DNA of 64,000 bases from Siccibacter colletis (GCF_000696575.1 NZ_JMSQ01000006.1:619535-683534), one strand, 5' to 3'. Counted from the first letter of the stretch, positions 11,881 to 23,232 are shown. The notes: a model not told the origin generated them from the letters alone. A program made the numbers and translations.

Positions 11881-12324
11881 ATGCAGTATAAGCAACCCGT
11901 TTCGGTACTGGTGGTCATCTATGCCGAAGATACGAAACGGGTGCTGATGTTACAGCGACGCGACGATCCCGAGTTCTGGCAGTCGGTTACCGGCAGCCTG
12001 GAAGCGGGGGAGACCGCGTTGCAGGCCGCCGCGCGTGAAGTAATGGAAGAGGTCGCTATTGATGTGGCGCAGGAGCCGCTGAGCCTGGTCGACTGTCAGC
12101 GCACGGTGGAATTCGAAATCTTTACTCATTTGCGTCATCGCTACGAGCCGGGCGTTAAGCGCAACACGGAATACTGGTTCCGTCTTGCGCTGCCCCACGA
12201 GCGGCAGATTGTCTTTACCGAACATCTGACCTACCGCTGGGTGGACGCCGCGGACGCCGCCGCGCTCACCAAGTCGTGGAGCAACCGGCAGGCGATTGAA
12301 GAATTTGTGATTAACGACGCCTGA
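11881..12324 (+). CDS. nudB: Dihydroneopterin triphosphate diphosphatase (Nudix)
   Basis: 147 residues. NudB removes pyrophosphate from dihydroneopterin triphosphate, the second committed step of folate synthesis, and also hydrolyses dATP. The Nudix box is complete at about residues 39-61 (GSLEAGETALQAAAREVMEE, then VAID). It follows aspS by a single base and precedes yebC by 27 bases, so all three are likely co-transcribed. Confidence 0.95.
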   Translation: MQYKQPVSVLVVIYAEDTKRVLMLQRRDDPEFWQSVTGSLEAGETALQAAAREVMEEVAIDVAQEPLSLVDCQRTVEFEIFTHLRHRYEPGVKRNTEYWFRLALPHERQIVFTEHLTYRWVDAADAAALTKSWSNRQAIEEFVINDA

Positions 12325-12351
12325 ACGGCGAGCTTTCTGGAGATATTTTTT

Positions 12352-13092
12352 ATGGCAGGTCATAGTAAATGGGCCAACACCAAACACCGCAAAGCGGCAC
12401 AGGATGCCAAACGCGGTAAGATCTTTACCAAAATCATTCGCGAGCTGGTGACCGCTGCGCGTCTGGGCGGCGGTGATGCCGGCTCTAACCCGCGTCTGCG
12501 TGCGGCCATCGATAAAGCGCTCTCCAACAACATGACGCGTGACACCCTGAACCGCGCTATCGCGCGCGGCGTCGGCGGTGATGAAGACGCGAACATGGAA
12601 ACCATCATCTATGAAGGTTACGGTCCGGGCGGCACCGCCGTGATGGTCGAATGCCTGTCCGATAACCGCAACCGTACCGTGGCGGAAGTGCGTCATGCCT
12701 TCACCAAAACCGGCGGCAACCTCGGCACCGACGGCTCCGTGGCGTATCTGTTCAGCAAGAAGGGCGTGATCTCCTTCGAAGCGGGCGATGAAGACACCAT
12801 CATGGAAGCGGCGCTGGAAGCCGGTGCGGAAGACGTGGTGACCTACGACGACGGCGCGATTGACGTCTACACCGCCTGGGAAGAGATGGGCGCGGTGAAA
12901 GATGCGCTGGAAGCGGCAGGTCTGAAAGCCGACAACGCTGAAGTCACCATGATCCCGTCCACCAAAGCCGACATGGATGCGGAAACCGCACCGAAACTGC
13001 TGCGTCTCATCGACATGCTCGAAGACTGTGACGACGTGCAGGAGGTGTATCACAACGGTGAGATCTCTGACGAGGTCGCAGCCACGCTGTAA
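12352..13092 (+). CDS. yebC: YebC/TACO1 family protein
   Basis: 246 residues, the standard length. It begins [20 protein letters not shown], the family signature. YebC proteins are described as DNA-binding regulators and, more recently, as factors acting at the ribosome on difficult proline stretches. It lies upstream of ruvC as in E. coli, in the same transcriptional direction. Confidence 0.96.
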   Translation: MAGHSKWANTKHRKAAQDAKRGKIFTKIIRELVTAARLGGGDAGSNPRLRAAIDKALSNNMTRDTLNRAIARGVGGDEDANMETIIYEGYGPGGTAVMVECLSDNRNRTVAEVRHAFTKTGGNLGTDGSVAYLFSKKGVISFEAGDEDTIMEAALEAGAEDVVTYDDGAIDVYTAWEEMGAVKDALEAAGLKADNAEVTMIPSTKADMDAETAPKLLRLIDMLEDCDDVQEVYHNGEISDEVAATL

Positions 13093-13129
13093 TGGGTACG
13101 TTCACCAGTAGCGTAACGGGAGAGGCGTG

Positions 13130-13651
13130 ATGGCGATTATTCTGGGTATCGACCCGGGCTCACGCATCACCGGTTACGGTGTGATCCGCCAGGTCGGACG
13201 GCAGCTCAGCTACCTTGGTAGCGGCTGCATCCGCACCAAAGTTGACGATTTACCGTCCCGCCTGAAGCTGATTTACGCTGGCGTCAGTGAAATCATCACC
13301 CAGTTTCAACCGGATTATTTCGCCATTGAGCAGGTGTTTATGGCAAAAAACGCCGACTCGGCGCTGAAGCTCGGCCAGGCGCGCGGGGTGGCGATTGTGG
13401 CGGCGGTGAATCAGGATCTGCCGGTATTTGAATACGCCGCGCGTCAGGTAAAGCAGACGGTGGTTGGCACCGGCGGGGCCGACAAAAGCCAGGTGCAGCA
13501 CATGGTGCGCACCCTGCTCAAGCTGCCGGCGAACCCGCAGGCGGATGCCGCGGATGCGCTGGCCATCGCCATTACCCATTGTCATCTCAGCCAGAATCTG
13601 GCCCAGATAAGCGAAACGCGGCTTAATCTGGCCCGGGGGCGGCTGCGGTAA
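13130..13651 (+). CDS. ruvC: Holliday junction resolvase RuvC
   Basis: 173-residue endonuclease that cuts Holliday junctions symmetrically as a dimer with RuvAB. The ATG at 13130 gives [10 protein letters not shown] as in E. coli; the GTG three bases earlier adds only one Met, and the ribosome site CGGGAGAG fits the ATG better. The four acidic active-site residues are visible: Asp in ILGIDPGS, Glu in FAIEQVF, and two Asp in QADAADALA. In K-12 yebB lies between ruvC and ruvA; here it is absent. Confidence 0.97.
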   Translation: MAIILGIDPGSRITGYGVIRQVGRQLSYLGSGCIRTKVDDLPSRLKLIYAGVSEIITQFQPDYFAIEQVFMAKNADSALKLGQARGVAIVAAVNQDLPVFEYAARQVKQTVVGTGGADKSQVQHMVRTLLKLPANPQADAADALAIAITHCHLSQNLAQISETRLNLARGRLR

Positions 13652-13656
13652 AATTA

Positions 13657-13684
13657 AGGCTGGATGTTTATCCAGCCTTTTTTA
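13657..13684 (+). terminator. Intrinsic terminator of ruvC (overlaps LexA box)
   Basis: Stem AAGGCTGGAT / ATCCAGCCTT with a short loop and a T-tract directly after the ruvC stop. The stem contains the LexA operator at 13660-13675, so the same palindrome may serve as RNA hairpin and as DNA operator. Confidence 0.72.
13660..13675. promoter_or_regulatory. LexA (SOS) operator of ruvAB
   Basis: CTG-N10-CAG (CTGGATGTTTATCCAG), the LexA half-site spacing, 52 bases before the ruvA start. E. coli ruvAB is SOS-induced from an operator at the same place. Confidence 0.85.
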
Positions 13685-13727
13685 TATGATACGGGCAACT
13701 TTTTGCCGCGAAACGCAGGAGCGCATT

Positions 13728-14339
13728 GTGATAGGCAGATTACGAGGCACCATTATTGAGAAGCAGCCGCCGCTGGTGCTGCTGGAAGCATCAGGCGTTG
13801 GTTATGAAGTGCATATGCCGATGACCTGTTTCTATGAGCTGCCGGAGCTGGGCAGCGAGGCGGTGATCTTTACCCATTTTGTAGTGCGCGAAGATGCCCA
13901 GCTGCTGTTCGGGTTTAATAACAAGCAAGAACGCACCCTGTTCCGCGAGCTGATCAAAGTCAACGGCGTAGGCCCGAAGCTGGCGCTGGCGATCCTCTCC
14001 GGGATGTCGGCCCAGCAGTTCGTTAACGCCGTGGAACGTGAAGAGCCTGCTGCGCTGGTGAAGCTGCCCGGCATCGGCAAAAAAACCGCCGAGCGTCTGG
14101 TGGTGGAGATGAAAGACCGCTTCAAAGGGTTGCACGGCGATCTCTTCACGCCAGCGGCAGATCTGGTGCTGACGTCACCGGCCAGCCCGGCGGTAGACGA
14201 CGCCGAAGCAGAAGCGGTTGCTGCCCTGGTATCCCTGGGTTATAAACCTCAGGAAGCCAGCCGTATGGTGAGCAAAATCGCGCGTCCTGATGCAGACAGC
14301 GAGACACTGATTCGTGAAGCGCTCCGCGCCGCGTTGTGA
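13728..14339 (+). CDS. ruvA: Holliday junction DNA-binding subunit RuvA
   Basis: 203 residues from a GTG at 13728 (first residues VIGRLRGTI), preceded by GCAGGAGCG; a longer in-frame extension from 13686 is not supported by homology. RuvA forms the tetramer that holds the four-way junction and loads RuvB. Visible parts are the N-terminal OB domain (1-60), two helix-hairpin-helix motifs ([26 protein letters not shown]) and the flexible, acidic linker before the RuvB-contacting C-terminal domain. It lies 8 bases upstream of ruvB in one operon. Confidence 0.97.
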   Translation: MIGRLRGTIIEKQPPLVLLEASGVGYEVHMPMTCFYELPELGSEAVIFTHFVVREDAQLLFGFNNKQERTLFRELIKVNGVGPKLALAILSGMSAQQFVNAVEREEPAALVKLPGIGKKTAERLVVEMKDRFKGLHGDLFTPAADLVLTSPASPAVDDAEAEAVAALVSLGYKPQEASRMVSKIARPDADSETLIREALRAAL

Positions 14340-14344
14340 GGTAA

Positions 14345-15356
<1,012 letters not shown>

Positions 15357-15358
<2 letters not shown>

Positions 15359-15387
15359 AAAAAGCCCCGGTTAACCGGGGCTTTTTT
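15357..15387. terminator. Bidirectional terminator between ruvB and znuB
   Basis: Stem AAGCCCCGG / CCGGGGCTT with loop TTAA, flanked by seven A on the left and six T on the right, so it can work for both convergent operons. It begins at the ruvB stop codon. Confidence 0.92.
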
Positions 15388-15398
15388 GTCTCTGCGGC

Positions 15399-16184
15399 TC
15401 AGACCGCGTTTTTCTTCATCATGCTGAAGATAAACATCAGGGCGGCACACAGCACCACCGACGGCCCGGCAGGGGTGTCGTAGAAGGCGGAGAAGGTGAG
15501 GCCACCGGTAACCGCGACCATGCCGATCCCTACCGCAATGCCTGCCATCTGCTCCGGCGTGCGCGCAAAGCGGCGCGCGGTGGCAGCAGGAATAATCAGC
15601 AGCGAGGTGATAATCAGCGCCCCGACGAATTTCATCGCCACGCCGATGGTCAGCGCGGTCACCAGCATCAGCAGCAGTTTCACCCGCTGCAGCTTCACGC
15701 CATCCACAAACGCCAGATCCGCGCTGATGGTCATGGCCAGCAGGCTGCGCCACTGCCAGAACAGAATGCCCAGCACCACAACTACACCGCAGCCGATGGC
15801 GAGCAGATCGTCCGGCGTCACCGACAGCAGGTCACCAAACAGGTAGGCCATCAGATCAACGCGGATGTTCGACATCAGGCTCACCACCACCAGTCCGAGC
15901 GACAGGGCGCTGTGGGCCATAATCCCGAGCAGGGTGTCGATGGCCAGATGCGGACGTTTTTCCAGCCACACCAGCCCACCGGCCAGCAGCAGGGTAACGG
16001 CAATCACCGCATAGAACGGATTGACGTTCAGCAGCAGGCCGAAAGCGACGCCCAGCAGCGAGGCGTGCGCCAGGGTATCGCCGAAATAGGACATGCGACG
16101 CCAGACCACAAATGAGCCAAGCGGACCCGCCGCGCACGCGAGCATGATCCCGGCCAGCCAGCCGGGTAACAGTAATTCAATCAT
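15399..16184 (-). CDS. znuB: Zinc ABC transporter permease ZnuB
   Basis: 261-residue inner-membrane permease of the metal-type ABC importers (ABC-3 family). It is almost entirely hydrophobic with about eight or nine helices, and carries the conserved [11 protein letters not shown] segment near residue 36, contacted by the ATPase. Its start overlaps the znuC stop by 4 bases. With ZnuC and periplasmic ZnuA it takes up zinc under starvation. Confidence 0.96.
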   Translation of the reverse strand: MIELLLPGWLAGIMLACAAGPLGSFVVWRRMSYFGDTLAHASLLGVAFGLLLNVNPFYAVIAVTLLLAGGLVWLEKRPHLAIDTLLGIMAHSALSLGLVVVSLMSNIRVDLMAYLFGDLLSVTPDDLLAIGCGVVVVLGILFWQWRSLLAMTISADLAFVDGVKLQRVKLLLMLVTALTIGVAMKFVGALIITSLLIIPAATARRFARTPEQMAGIAVGIGMVAVTGGLTFSAFYDTPAGPSVVLCAALMFIFSMMKKNAV

Positions 16185-16936
16185 GAGTGGCCATTTCCTC
16201 TGCGCAGAATAATACGACCTTCCAGATCGTGGCGGTGATTGTGGTGATGGCGGTAGATGCCGAGCTGTTCAGCGCCGCGCGGCCCGAACATGGAGATGAA
16301 CTCCGGATGCATGGACACCACTTCCGGCGTACCTGAGCAGCAGATGTGCTGGTTCAGACACAGCACCTCGTCGGTTTTCGCCATCACCAGATGCAGATCG
16401 TGGGAGACCATCAGTACCGCGCAGTTAAGCTCCTGGCGCAGCTGGTTGATGAGATCGTAGAGCGCCACCTGCCCGTTGACGTCCACCCCCTGAGTTGGCT
16501 CGTCCAGCACCAGCAACTGCGGGCTGTTCAGCAGCGCACGCGCCAGCAGCACACGCTGGGTTTCCCCGCCGGAGAGTTTTTGCATCGGCGCATCCACCAG
16601 ATGGCCGGCCTGCACGCGTTTCAGGGCAGGGAGGATGTCGGCTTTGCGGGTACCGGGGCGCAGACGCATAAACCGACTTACCGTGAGCGGCAGGGTGGCA
16701 TCAAGGTGCAGCTTTTGCGGCACGTAACCGATGCGCAGCTGCGGACCCCGCTTGATAACCCCCGAATGGGGTGCTACCAGTCCCAGCACGACGCGTACCA
16801 GCGTGGATTTTCCGGCTCCGTTTGGCCCCAGAAGGGTGAGGATTTTGCCCGGCGTTAATTTCAGTGAGACGTCAGAGAGGACACGGCGTTGACCGAATAC
16901 TACAGAGACTTTTTCGAGTTCAACCAGATTCGTCAT
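16181..16936 (-). CDS. znuC: Zinc ABC transporter ATPase ZnuC
   Basis: 251-residue ATP-binding subunit. Walker A is GPNGAGKST near residue 37, the ABC signature LSGGETQRV lies near 120, and Walker B is [12 protein letters not shown] near 140 with the switch histidine in MVSHD. The His-rich C-terminus ([10 protein letters not shown]) is typical of zinc ATPases of this group. It is divergent from znuA across a shared Zur operator and coupled to znuB by an ATGA overlap. Confidence 0.97.
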   Translation of the reverse strand: MTNLVELEKVSVVFGQRRVLSDVSLKLTPGKILTLLGPNGAGKSTLVRVVLGLVAPHSGVIKRGPQLRIGYVPQKLHLDATLPLTVSRFMRLRPGTRKADILPALKRVQAGHLVDAPMQKLSGGETQRVLLARALLNSPQLLVLDEPTQGVDVNGQVALYDLINQLRQELNCAVLMVSHDLHLVMAKTDEVLCLNQHICCSGTPEVVSMHPEFISMFGPRGAEQLGIYRHHHNHRHDLEGRIILRRGNGHS

Positions 16937-16961
16937 AGGAATTTAAACATTGCACAAGTCA

Positions 16962-16984
16962 GCGGATGTTATAATATCACACCC
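16962..16984. promoter_or_regulatory. Zur operator in the znuC-znuA divergent promoter
   Basis: The core ATGTTATAATATCACAC matches the E. coli Zur site at the same position. It lies between the divergent starts, so zinc-loaded Zur would shut off both transcripts. Confidence 0.75.
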
Positions 16985-17014
16985 CCCGCACTGATGAAGA
17001 TGAAAAGACGCATT

Positions 17015-17947
17015 ATGTTACATAAAAATACGCTTCTTTGCGCGGCGCTCGGCGCGGCGCTTACCGGTGGTGTTGCACTCAATGCTGATGCGGCTGTTGT
17101 CGCTTCGCTTAAGCCCGTGGGCTTTATCGCCGCCGCCATTGCTGACGGCGTTACCGACACCGAAGTCCTGCTTCCCGATGGCGCATCCGAGCATGATTAT
17201 GCACTGCGCCCGTCAGATGTAAAACGCTTGCAGGGCGCGGACTTAGTCGTCTGGATCGGCCCGGAAATGGAAGCCTTCATGGAAAAGGCGGTGGTTCACA
17301 TACCTGAGCAAAAACAAATCGCTCTGGCGGAACTTCCTGCGGTGAAACCGCTACTCATGAAAGGAGCGCACGACGATGAGCACGAGCATCATGATGGTGA
17401 AGATGAGGAAGAACATCATCATCATGGTGAATATAACATGCATATCTGGCTTTCGCCTGAAATCGCAAAAGCCTCTGCGGTTGCAATCCACGATAAATTA
17501 GTGGAACTTATGCCGCAACGTCGAGCCAAACTGGACGCCAACCTGAAAGAATTCGAGGCTGAATTAGCCCGAACCGATGAGCAGGTTGGTCGCGTGCTCG
17601 CACCGCTGAAAGGGAAAGGGTACTTCGTTTTTCATGACGCCTATGGCTACTACGAAAAACATTTCGGGCTGTCTTCCCTCGGGCATTTCACGGTAAATCC
17701 CGAAATCCAACCCGGTGCGCAGCGTTTACATGAAATCAGAACACAGCTGGTTCAGCACAAAGCCGAATGCGTTTTTGCTGAACCGCAATTCAGGCCAGCG
17801 GTCGTTGAAGCCGTTGCCAGAGGAACGCAGGTGCGAATGGGTACTCTGGATCCACTGGGAACAGCCATCGGTGTGAGCAAAGCGAGCTATATGCAGTTCC
17901 TGACTCAACTATCGAACCAGTATGCGAGCTGCCTGAAAGGAGATTAA
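17015..17947 (+). CDS. znuA: Periplasmic zinc-binding protein ZnuA
   Basis: 310 residues from the ATG at 17015 ([12 protein letters not shown]); ATGs at 16994 and 17000 in the same frame are possible longer starts. A signal peptide precedes a cut near [12 protein letters not shown]. The mature protein has the cluster A-I metal-binding fold with conserved His in [20 protein letters not shown] and [17 protein letters not shown] His- and acid-rich loop, typical of ZnuA, lies at about residues 116-140. The last residues (QYASCLKGD) match E. coli. Confidence 0.95.
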   Translation: MLHKNTLLCAALGAALTGGVALNADAAVVASLKPVGFIAAAIADGVTDTEVLLPDGASEHDYALRPSDVKRLQGADLVVWIGPEMEAFMEKAVVHIPEQKQIALAELPAVKPLLMKGAHDDEHEHHDGEDEEEHHHHGEYNMHIWLSPEIAKASAVAIHDKLVELMPQRRAKLDANLKEFEAELARTDEQVGRVLAPLKGKGYFVFHDAYGYYEKHFGLSSLGHFTVNPEIQPGAQRLHEIRTQLVQHKAECVFAEPQFRPAVVEAVARGTQVRMGTLDPLGTAIGVSKASYMQFLTQLSNQYASCLKGD

Positions 17948-17962
17948 CGAGGAAGTGAATAC

Positions 17963-19282
17963 GTGCAACAGATAGCCCGCTCTGTCGCCCTGGCATTTAA
18001 CAATCTGCCTCGACCCCACCGCGTTATGCTGGGGTCACTTACTGTTCTTACACTTGCGGTCGCCGTCTGGCGACCCTACGTTTATCACCCTGAATCCGCG
18101 CCAATCGTTAAGGCGATTGAGCTTGAGCAGAACGACATTCGTTCCCTGCTGCCGGAAGCCAGTGAACCTATCGACCAGGCACCGCCGGAAGACGATGCCA
18201 TCCCGCAGGATGAACTGGACGATAAAACCGCCGGCGAAGCAGGGGTTCATGAATATGTCGTCTCCACCGGCGATACCCTGAGCAGCGTGCTCAATCAGTA
18301 CGGTATCGACATGGGAGAGATCAGCCAGCTCGCCACCGTCGATAAAGATCTGCGTAACCTGAAAATCGGCCAGCAGATCTCCTGGACGTTGACCGACAAC
18401 GGCGAACTTCAGCGCCTCACCTGGGAACTCTCCCGCCGCGAAACCCGCACCTACGACCGCACTGCTACCGGCTTCAAAATGAGTAGCGAAATGCAGCAGG
18501 GCGACTGGGTAAATAACGTCTTCAAAGGCACCGTTGGCTCAAGCTTTGTCAGCAGCGCGCGCGATGCCGGCCTGACCAGTACCGAAATCAGCGCCGTGAT
18601 CAAATCTATGCAATGGCAGATGGACTTCCGCAAGCTGAAGAAAGGCGACCAGTTCGCCGTGCTGATGTCGCGCGAGATGTTCGACGGTAAGCGCGAGCAG
18701 AGCCAGCTGGTGGGCGTGCGTCTGCGCTCTGACGGCAAAGACTACTACGCGGTGCGCGCCGATGACGGTAAGTTCTACGATCGCAACGGCTCTGGTCTGG
18801 CGAAAGGCTTCCTGCGCTTCCCGACCGCAAAACAGTTCCGCGTCTCGTCCAACTTCAACCCGCGCCGCGTTAACCCGGTAACGGGTCGAATCGCCCCGCA
18901 TAAGGGCGTCGATTTCGCTATGCCGCAGGGCACGCCGGTGCTGGCAGTAGGTGATGGCGAAGTGCTGGTGGCAAAACGCAGCGGCGGAGCCGGTTACTAC
19001 GTGGCTATCCGTCACGGTCGTACCTACACCACGCGCTACATGCACCTGAGAAAGCTGCTGGTGAAACCGGGCCAGAAAGTGAAACGCGGCGATCGCATTG
19101 CGCTGTCGGGTAACACCGGACGCTCAACCGGGCCGCACCTGCACTATGAAATCTGGATCAACCAGCAGGCGGTGAACCCGCTGACCGCGAAGCTGCCGCG
19201 TACCGAAGGGCTTACCGGCTCGGATCGTCGCGACTACCTGGCGAAAACCCGCGAAGTTACGCCGCAGCTGCGATTCGATTAA
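17963..19282 (+). CDS. mepM: Murein DD-endopeptidase MepM
   Basis: 439 residues, GTG start at 17963 as in E. coli (first residues QQIARSVALAFN). MepM cleaves D-Ala-mDAP crosslinks and is needed for murein growth. Visible features are an N-terminal membrane anchor (about 22-40), a LysM-like/OapA region near 95-140 and an M23 peptidase domain at about 300-410. The zinc ligands lie in HKGVDFAMP and HLHYE, with HGRTYTTRYMHL between them. It starts 15 bases after znuA. An intrinsic terminator follows. Confidence 0.97.
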   Translation: MQQIARSVALAFNNLPRPHRVMLGSLTVLTLAVAVWRPYVYHPESAPIVKAIELEQNDIRSLLPEASEPIDQAPPEDDAIPQDELDDKTAGEAGVHEYVVSTGDTLSSVLNQYGIDMGEISQLATVDKDLRNLKIGQQISWTLTDNGELQRLTWELSRRETRTYDRTATGFKMSSEMQQGDWVNNVFKGTVGSSFVSSARDAGLTSTEISAVIKSMQWQMDFRKLKKGDQFAVLMSREMFDGKREQSQLVGVRLRSDGKDYYAVRADDGKFYDRNGSGLAKGFLRFPTAKQFRVSSNFNPRRVNPVTGRIAPHKGVDFAMPQGTPVLAVGDGEVLVAKRSGGAGYYVAIRHGRTYTTRYMHLRKLLVKPGQKVKRGDRIALSGNTGRSTGPHLHYEIWINQQAVNPLTAKLPRTEGLTGSDRRDYLAKTREVTPQLRFD

Positions 19283-19298
19283 CCGCTGCGCAATTGAC

Positions 19299-19332
19299 AG
19301 CCGGCATCGCCTGATGCCGGCTTTTCTTTTTG
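19299..19332 (+). terminator. Intrinsic terminator of mepM
   Basis: Stem AGCCGGCATC / GATGCCGGCT followed by TTTTCTTTTT, 16 bases after the mepM stop. Confidence 0.9.
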
Positions 19333-19411
19333 TCTGACCCGCCGCCCGCCGCTACAATGTCTGATAATTTATTCCCGGTAGTAGTGGCTATATTCTGGCC
19401 CGAGAAGGCGT

Positions 19412-20389
19412 ATGGAAACTAAAAAAAACGTAAACGAGTACATTCCCACCTTTGACCGTGCTTTTCTTCATCCTCGCTTCTGGGGCTCCTGGGCGGGTGT
19501 TGGCGCGATCGCTGCCGTAGCAATGCTGCCGCCGTCGGTGCGCGATCCGCTGCTGGCGAAACTCGGACGGCTGGGCGGTCGGCTGGGTAAAAGCGCCCGC
19601 CGTCGTGCACAGATAAACCTGCTGTATTGCTTCCCGGATATGCCGGAAAGCCAGCGCGAAGCGATAGTCGATGAGATGTTTGCCACGGCACCGCAGGCGA
19701 TGGCCCTGACCGCCGAGATGGCGATCCGCGGCGCAGATAAAGTGATGCCGCGCATCGTCTGGCACGGTCGCGAGATCATTGATGAGATGCAGCGCACCAA
19801 TGAAAAAGTGATTTTCCTGGTGCCGCATGCCTGGAGCATCGATATTCCGGCGATGCTGATGGCCGCCAGCGGCTATCCGGTTGCCGGCATGTTCCACAAC
19901 CAGGGCGACCCGGTGTTTGACTACGTGTGGAATAAAGTGCGCCTGCGCTTTGGTGGCAGGCTCCACGCGCGTAACGACGGCATCAAGCCGTTTATCAGCT
20001 CGGTGCGTGCCGGCTACTGGGGCTACTATCTTCCCGACCAGGATCACGGCCCGGAGCAGAGCGAGTTTGTCGATTTCTTCGGTACCTATAAAGCCACGCT
20101 GCCGGCGATTGGCCGCCTGATGAAAGTGTGTCGCGCTCGTGTGCTGCCGCTGTTCCCGGTCTACAACAGCAAAACCCACCAGCTGGAAATCTACGTGCGT
20201 CCGCCGATGGACGATCTCATTGATGCGGATGACCGCACCATCGCCCGGCGCATGAATGAGGAAGTGGAGATTTTCGTGCGCCCGAACCCGGAGCAGTACA
20301 CCTGGATCCTGAAGCTGCTGAAAACCCGTAAGGAGGGCGAGATCCAGCCGTACAAGCGCAAAGATCTCTGGGGCAAAAGCGCCAAATGA
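19412..20389 (+). CDS. lpxM: Lipid A myristoyltransferase LpxM
   Basis: 325-residue acyltransferase of the LpxL/LpxM/LpxP group. It adds the secondary myristoyl chain to lipid A at the inner membrane. A single N-terminal hydrophobic segment (about 25-42) anchors it. The catalytic HX4D motif is HAWSID near residue 138. The segments HNQGDPVFDYVWN and YLPDQDHGPEQS are typical of LpxM. A hairpin terminator shared with pykA follows. Confidence 0.96.
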   Translation: METKKNVNEYIPTFDRAFLHPRFWGSWAGVGAIAAVAMLPPSVRDPLLAKLGRLGGRLGKSARRRAQINLLYCFPDMPESQREAIVDEMFATAPQAMALTAEMAIRGADKVMPRIVWHGREIIDEMQRTNEKVIFLVPHAWSIDIPAMLMAASGYPVAGMFHNQGDPVFDYVWNKVRLRFGGRLHARNDGIKPFISSVRAGYWGYYLPDQDHGPEQSEFVDFFGTYKATLPAIGRLMKVCRARVLPLFPVYNSKTHQLEIYVRPPMDDLIDADDRTIARRMNEEVEIFVRPNPEQYTWILKLLKTRKEGEIQPYKRKDLWGKSAK

Positions 20390-20390
20390 A

Positions 20391-20418
20391 AAAAGCCCTC
20401 GCGATGAGGGCTTTTTTA
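20391..20418. terminator. Bidirectional terminator between lpxM and pykA
   Basis: Stem AAAGCCCTC / GAGGGCTTT with loop GCGAT, A-run on the left and T-run on the right, between two convergent genes. Confidence 0.9.
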
Positions 20419-20432
20419 TTGCCTGAGGCCGG

Positions 20433-21875
20433 TTACTCGACGGTCAGAATGCGGGTGGTGTTAGTGGTGCCAATGGTACCCATCACGTCACCCTGAGTGA
20501 CGATCACCAGGTCGCCCGACACCAGGTAACCTTTGTCGCGCAGCAGATTGACCGCATCCTGCGCGGCGACCACGCCGTCGTTCGCGTTATCGAAGTACAC
20601 CGGGGTCACGCCGCGGTACAGCGCGGTCAGGCTCAGAGTGCGCTCGTGACGCGACATGGCGAAGATCGGCAGGCCGGAGCTGATACGTGAGGTCATCAGC
20701 GCGGTACGGCCTGATTCGGTCATGGTAATGATGGCGCTCACGCCTTTCAGGTGGTTAGCGGCATACATCGCCGACATGGCGATGGCTTCTTCCACATTGT
20801 CGAACTGCACATCGAGACGATGCTTGGAGACGTTGATGCTCGGGATCTTCTCGGCACCCAGGCAGACGCGCGCCATCGCCGCCACGGTTTCGGCCGGATA
20901 CTGCCCGGCGGCCGTTTCGGCTGAGAGCATCACTGCATCGGTACCATCCAGCACGGCGTTTGCCACGTCCATCACTTCGGCGCGGGTCGGCATCGGGTTT
21001 GTGATCATCGACTCCATCATCTGGGTAGCGGTGATCACGGCGCGGTTCAGCTTGCGGGCGCGACGGATCAGGGTCTTCTGAATGCCTACCAGTTCCGGGT
21101 CACCGATTTCTACCCCGAGGTCACCGCGGGCGACCATCACCACGTCAGAGGCCAGAATGATGTCGTCCATCGCCTCGTCGCTGCACACCGCTTCCGCACG
21201 CTCAACTTTGGCGCAGATCATGGCATCGCAACCGGCGTCGCGCGCCAGACGGCGAGCATAGTTGAGGTCTTCGCCGCAGCGCGGGAAGGAGACGGCCAGG
21301 TAATCGACGCCGATTTTCGCGGCGGTAACGATGTCGGCTTTATCTTTTTCGGTCAGCGCTTCCGCGGAGAGACCGCCGCCGAGCTTGTTGATGCCCTTGT
21401 TGTTGGAGAGCGGGCCGCCGACGGTCACTTCGGTGAACACGCGCATGCCGTTCACTTCCAGTACCTTCAGCTGTACGCGGCCATCATCGAGCAGCAGAAC
21501 GTCGCCCGGCACCACGTCGGCCGGCAGACCTTTATAGTCGATGCCAACTTTCTCTTTATCGCCTTCGCCTTTGCCCAGGTTGGCATCGAGCAGGAACTTG
21601 TCGCCGATATTGAGGAAGACTTTGCCTTCTTTAAAGGTGGAAACACGAATTTTTGGCCCCTGAAGGTCGCCAAGGATCGCGACGTGGCGGCCCAGTTTCG
21701 CGGCGATTTCACGCACTTTGTCTGCGCGCAACTGATGATCTTCCGGGGTGCCGTGGGAAAAGTTCATACGAACAACGTTAGCACCCGCAGCGATGATTTT
21801 TTCGAGGTTGTTATCGCGGTCAGTAGCCGGGCCTAATGTGGTGACGATTTTGGTTCTGCGAAGCCGTCTGGACAT
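20433..21875 (-). CDS. pykA: Pyruvate kinase II
   Basis: 480 residues, the PykA (AMP-activated, type II) length. It converts phosphoenolpyruvate and ADP to pyruvate and ATP. Seen are the N-terminal [12 protein letters not shown] and FSHGTPEDH, the active-site loop [12 protein letters not shown], and [12 protein letters not shown] with [11 protein letters not shown] further on. The product pyruvate is also that of the Entner-Doudoroff genes nearby, and the adjacent regulator HexR acts on central carbon genes. Confidence 0.97.
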   Translation of the reverse strand: MSRRLRRTKIVTTLGPATDRDNNLEKIIAAGANVVRMNFSHGTPEDHQLRADKVREIAAKLGRHVAILGDLQGPKIRVSTFKEGKVFLNIGDKFLLDANLGKGEGDKEKVGIDYKGLPADVVPGDVLLLDDGRVQLKVLEVNGMRVFTEVTVGGPLSNNKGINKLGGGLSAEALTEKDKADIVTAAKIGVDYLAVSFPRCGEDLNYARRLARDAGCDAMICAKVERAEAVCSDEAMDDIILASDVVMVARGDLGVEIGDPELVGIQKTLIRRARKLNRAVITATQMMESMITNPMPTRAEVMDVANAVLDGTDAVMLSAETAAGQYPAETVAAMARVCLGAEKIPSINVSKHRLDVQFDNVEEAIAMSAMYAANHLKGVSAIITMTESGRTALMTSRISSGLPIFAMSRHERTLSLTALYRGVTPVYFDNANDGVVAAQDAVNLLRDKGYLVSGDLVIVTQGDVMGTIGTTNTTRILTVE

Positions 21876-22005
21876 GTATTACTCCGTTGACTGAAACAAC
21901 TTAGGCGTTGCGTGAATATAAAAGGGGGTAACTCAAACTGCCGCTGGGGCAAAGAGAGTGACCATAACCGAATGTATGAATAAGTTACAGCTTTGTTATA
22001 AAAAA

Positions 22006-22875
22006 TTAGTCGCGTTCGCCGGGGATATGTAGCGTCTTATCAAAGCGCGATTCTTTAAGCGCTTCCTTGACTCGCTTCAAGTTATCCCGGAATTTTGCTC
22101 CGCGGCGCAGAGTAAAACCGGTAGCCAGCACGTCAATCACCGTCAGCTGCGCCAGGCGAGACACCATCGGCATATAGATGTCGGTGTCTTCCGGGACATC
22201 CAGCAGCAGCGCCAGCGTCGCTTCCCGCGCCAGCGGTGAGCCTTCCGAGGTAATGGCCAGCACCATCGCATCGCTTTCGCGCGCCAGCCGTGCCAGCTCC
22301 ACCAGGCTTTTGGTGCGCCCGGTGTGGGAGATCAACACCACCACGTCGTCGTCGCTGCAGTTCATACAGCTCATGCGCTGCACCACGATGTCATCGGAAT
22401 AGACGACCGGCACGTTGAAGCGGAAAAACTTATTCATCGCATCGTGAGCCACCGCCGCCGACGAACCCAGCCCGAAAAAGGCGATCTTCTTGGCCTGGGT
22501 CAGCATATCCACCGCGCGGTTCACCGCCGACATATCCAGCGCCTGGCGCACCTGGTCGAGGCTCGCCATTGCCGATTCGAAAATCTTGCCGGTGTAAGCC
22601 TCCACGCTGTCGTCTTCATCGACGTTGCGATTCACATACGGGGTGCCGTTTGCCAGACTTTGCGCCAGATGTAGTTTAAAATCGGGAAAGCCACGGGTGT
22701 CGAGGCTGCGGCAAAAGCGGTTCACCGTCGGCTCGCTCACGCCGGCCTCGCTGGCGAGGGTCGCGATGCTTGAATGAATGGCGCTTGAGGGGGAAGCCAG
22801 AATCGCTTCGGCCACTTTACGTTCTGATTTGCTAAGGTATTCCAGATGGCTCTGGATCTTTTCCAGCATATTCAT
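22006..22875 (-). CDS. hexR: HexR, RpiR-family regulator
   Basis: 289 residues, identical in length to E. coli HexR. The N-terminal RpiR helix-turn-helix (about 1-77, with ASEAGVSEPTVNRFCRSL) is followed by a SIS sugar-phosphate domain (about 120-255, with FFGLGSSAAVAHDA). HexR represses zwf and other central-carbon genes and is released by 2-keto-3-deoxy-6-phosphogluconate, the substrate of Eda encoded nearby. It is divergent from zwf, with a clear HexR palindrome in between. Confidence 0.95.
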   Translation of the reverse strand: MNMLEKIQSHLEYLSKSERKVAEAILASPSSAIHSSIATLASEAGVSEPTVNRFCRSLDTRGFPDFKLHLAQSLANGTPYVNRNVDEDDSVEAYTGKIFESAMASLDQVRQALDMSAVNRAVDMLTQAKKIAFFGLGSSAAVAHDAMNKFFRFNVPVVYSDDIVVQRMSCMNCSDDDVVVLISHTGRTKSLVELARLARESDAMVLAITSEGSPLAREATLALLLDVPEDTDIYMPMVSRLAQLTVIDVLATGFTLRRGAKFRDNLKRVKEALKESRFDKTLHIPGERD

Positions 22876-23232
22876 GATTTGCGTATAACTCAGCGAGGTA
22901 AGCGGTTCTACAACGTGGTAAAACCGTGAGGCGAATGCCCGAATATACTCCGCGATGGCACAGCAGGGGAAAGTCAGTCACGGGAATGTTGTTGTTTTTT
23001 TTCATAACTTGATCAACATCGACTTTTCCTGTGCCGTCGCGTTCATTTTATCAGCACCTGCTGTTCACGCCTGCTGCCACGCGTCCGGTGAGATCCACGC
23101 AACGGCAATAACGCACCTTACGCCACGTGCTAAAGGTTTCGTGAAACGGGCAAAAGCAGTAGAGTGCTGCGTAATAAAATTACAAGCAGGGTCTGGCAAG
23201 AAGACCTGCAAATCCGAAACGAGGAGAATGAT
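22876..23232. promoter_or_regulatory. hexR-zwf divergent control region
   Basis: 357 bases without a gene between the divergent hexR and zwf starts. The only operator I can name is the HexR palindrome at 23170-23184. A zwf SoxS/MarA box is expected from E. coli, but I could not place one with confidence. The frame open across 23164-23232 is only an upstream extension of zwf. Confidence 0.7.
23170..23184. promoter_or_regulatory. HexR operator upstream of zwf
   Basis: CGTAATAAAATTACA, a near-perfect copy of the HexR consensus TGTAAT-N3-ATTACA, 48 bases before the zwf start codon. Confidence 0.85.

Noticed and set aside
10032..11918. Open frame of 628 codons on the minus strand
   Set aside because: It mirrors aspS and is a product of high GC content at third positions.
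23100..23165. SoxS/MarA box upstream of zwf
   Set aside because: Expected from E. coli, but the best alignment around 23115-23135 has too many mismatches to call.
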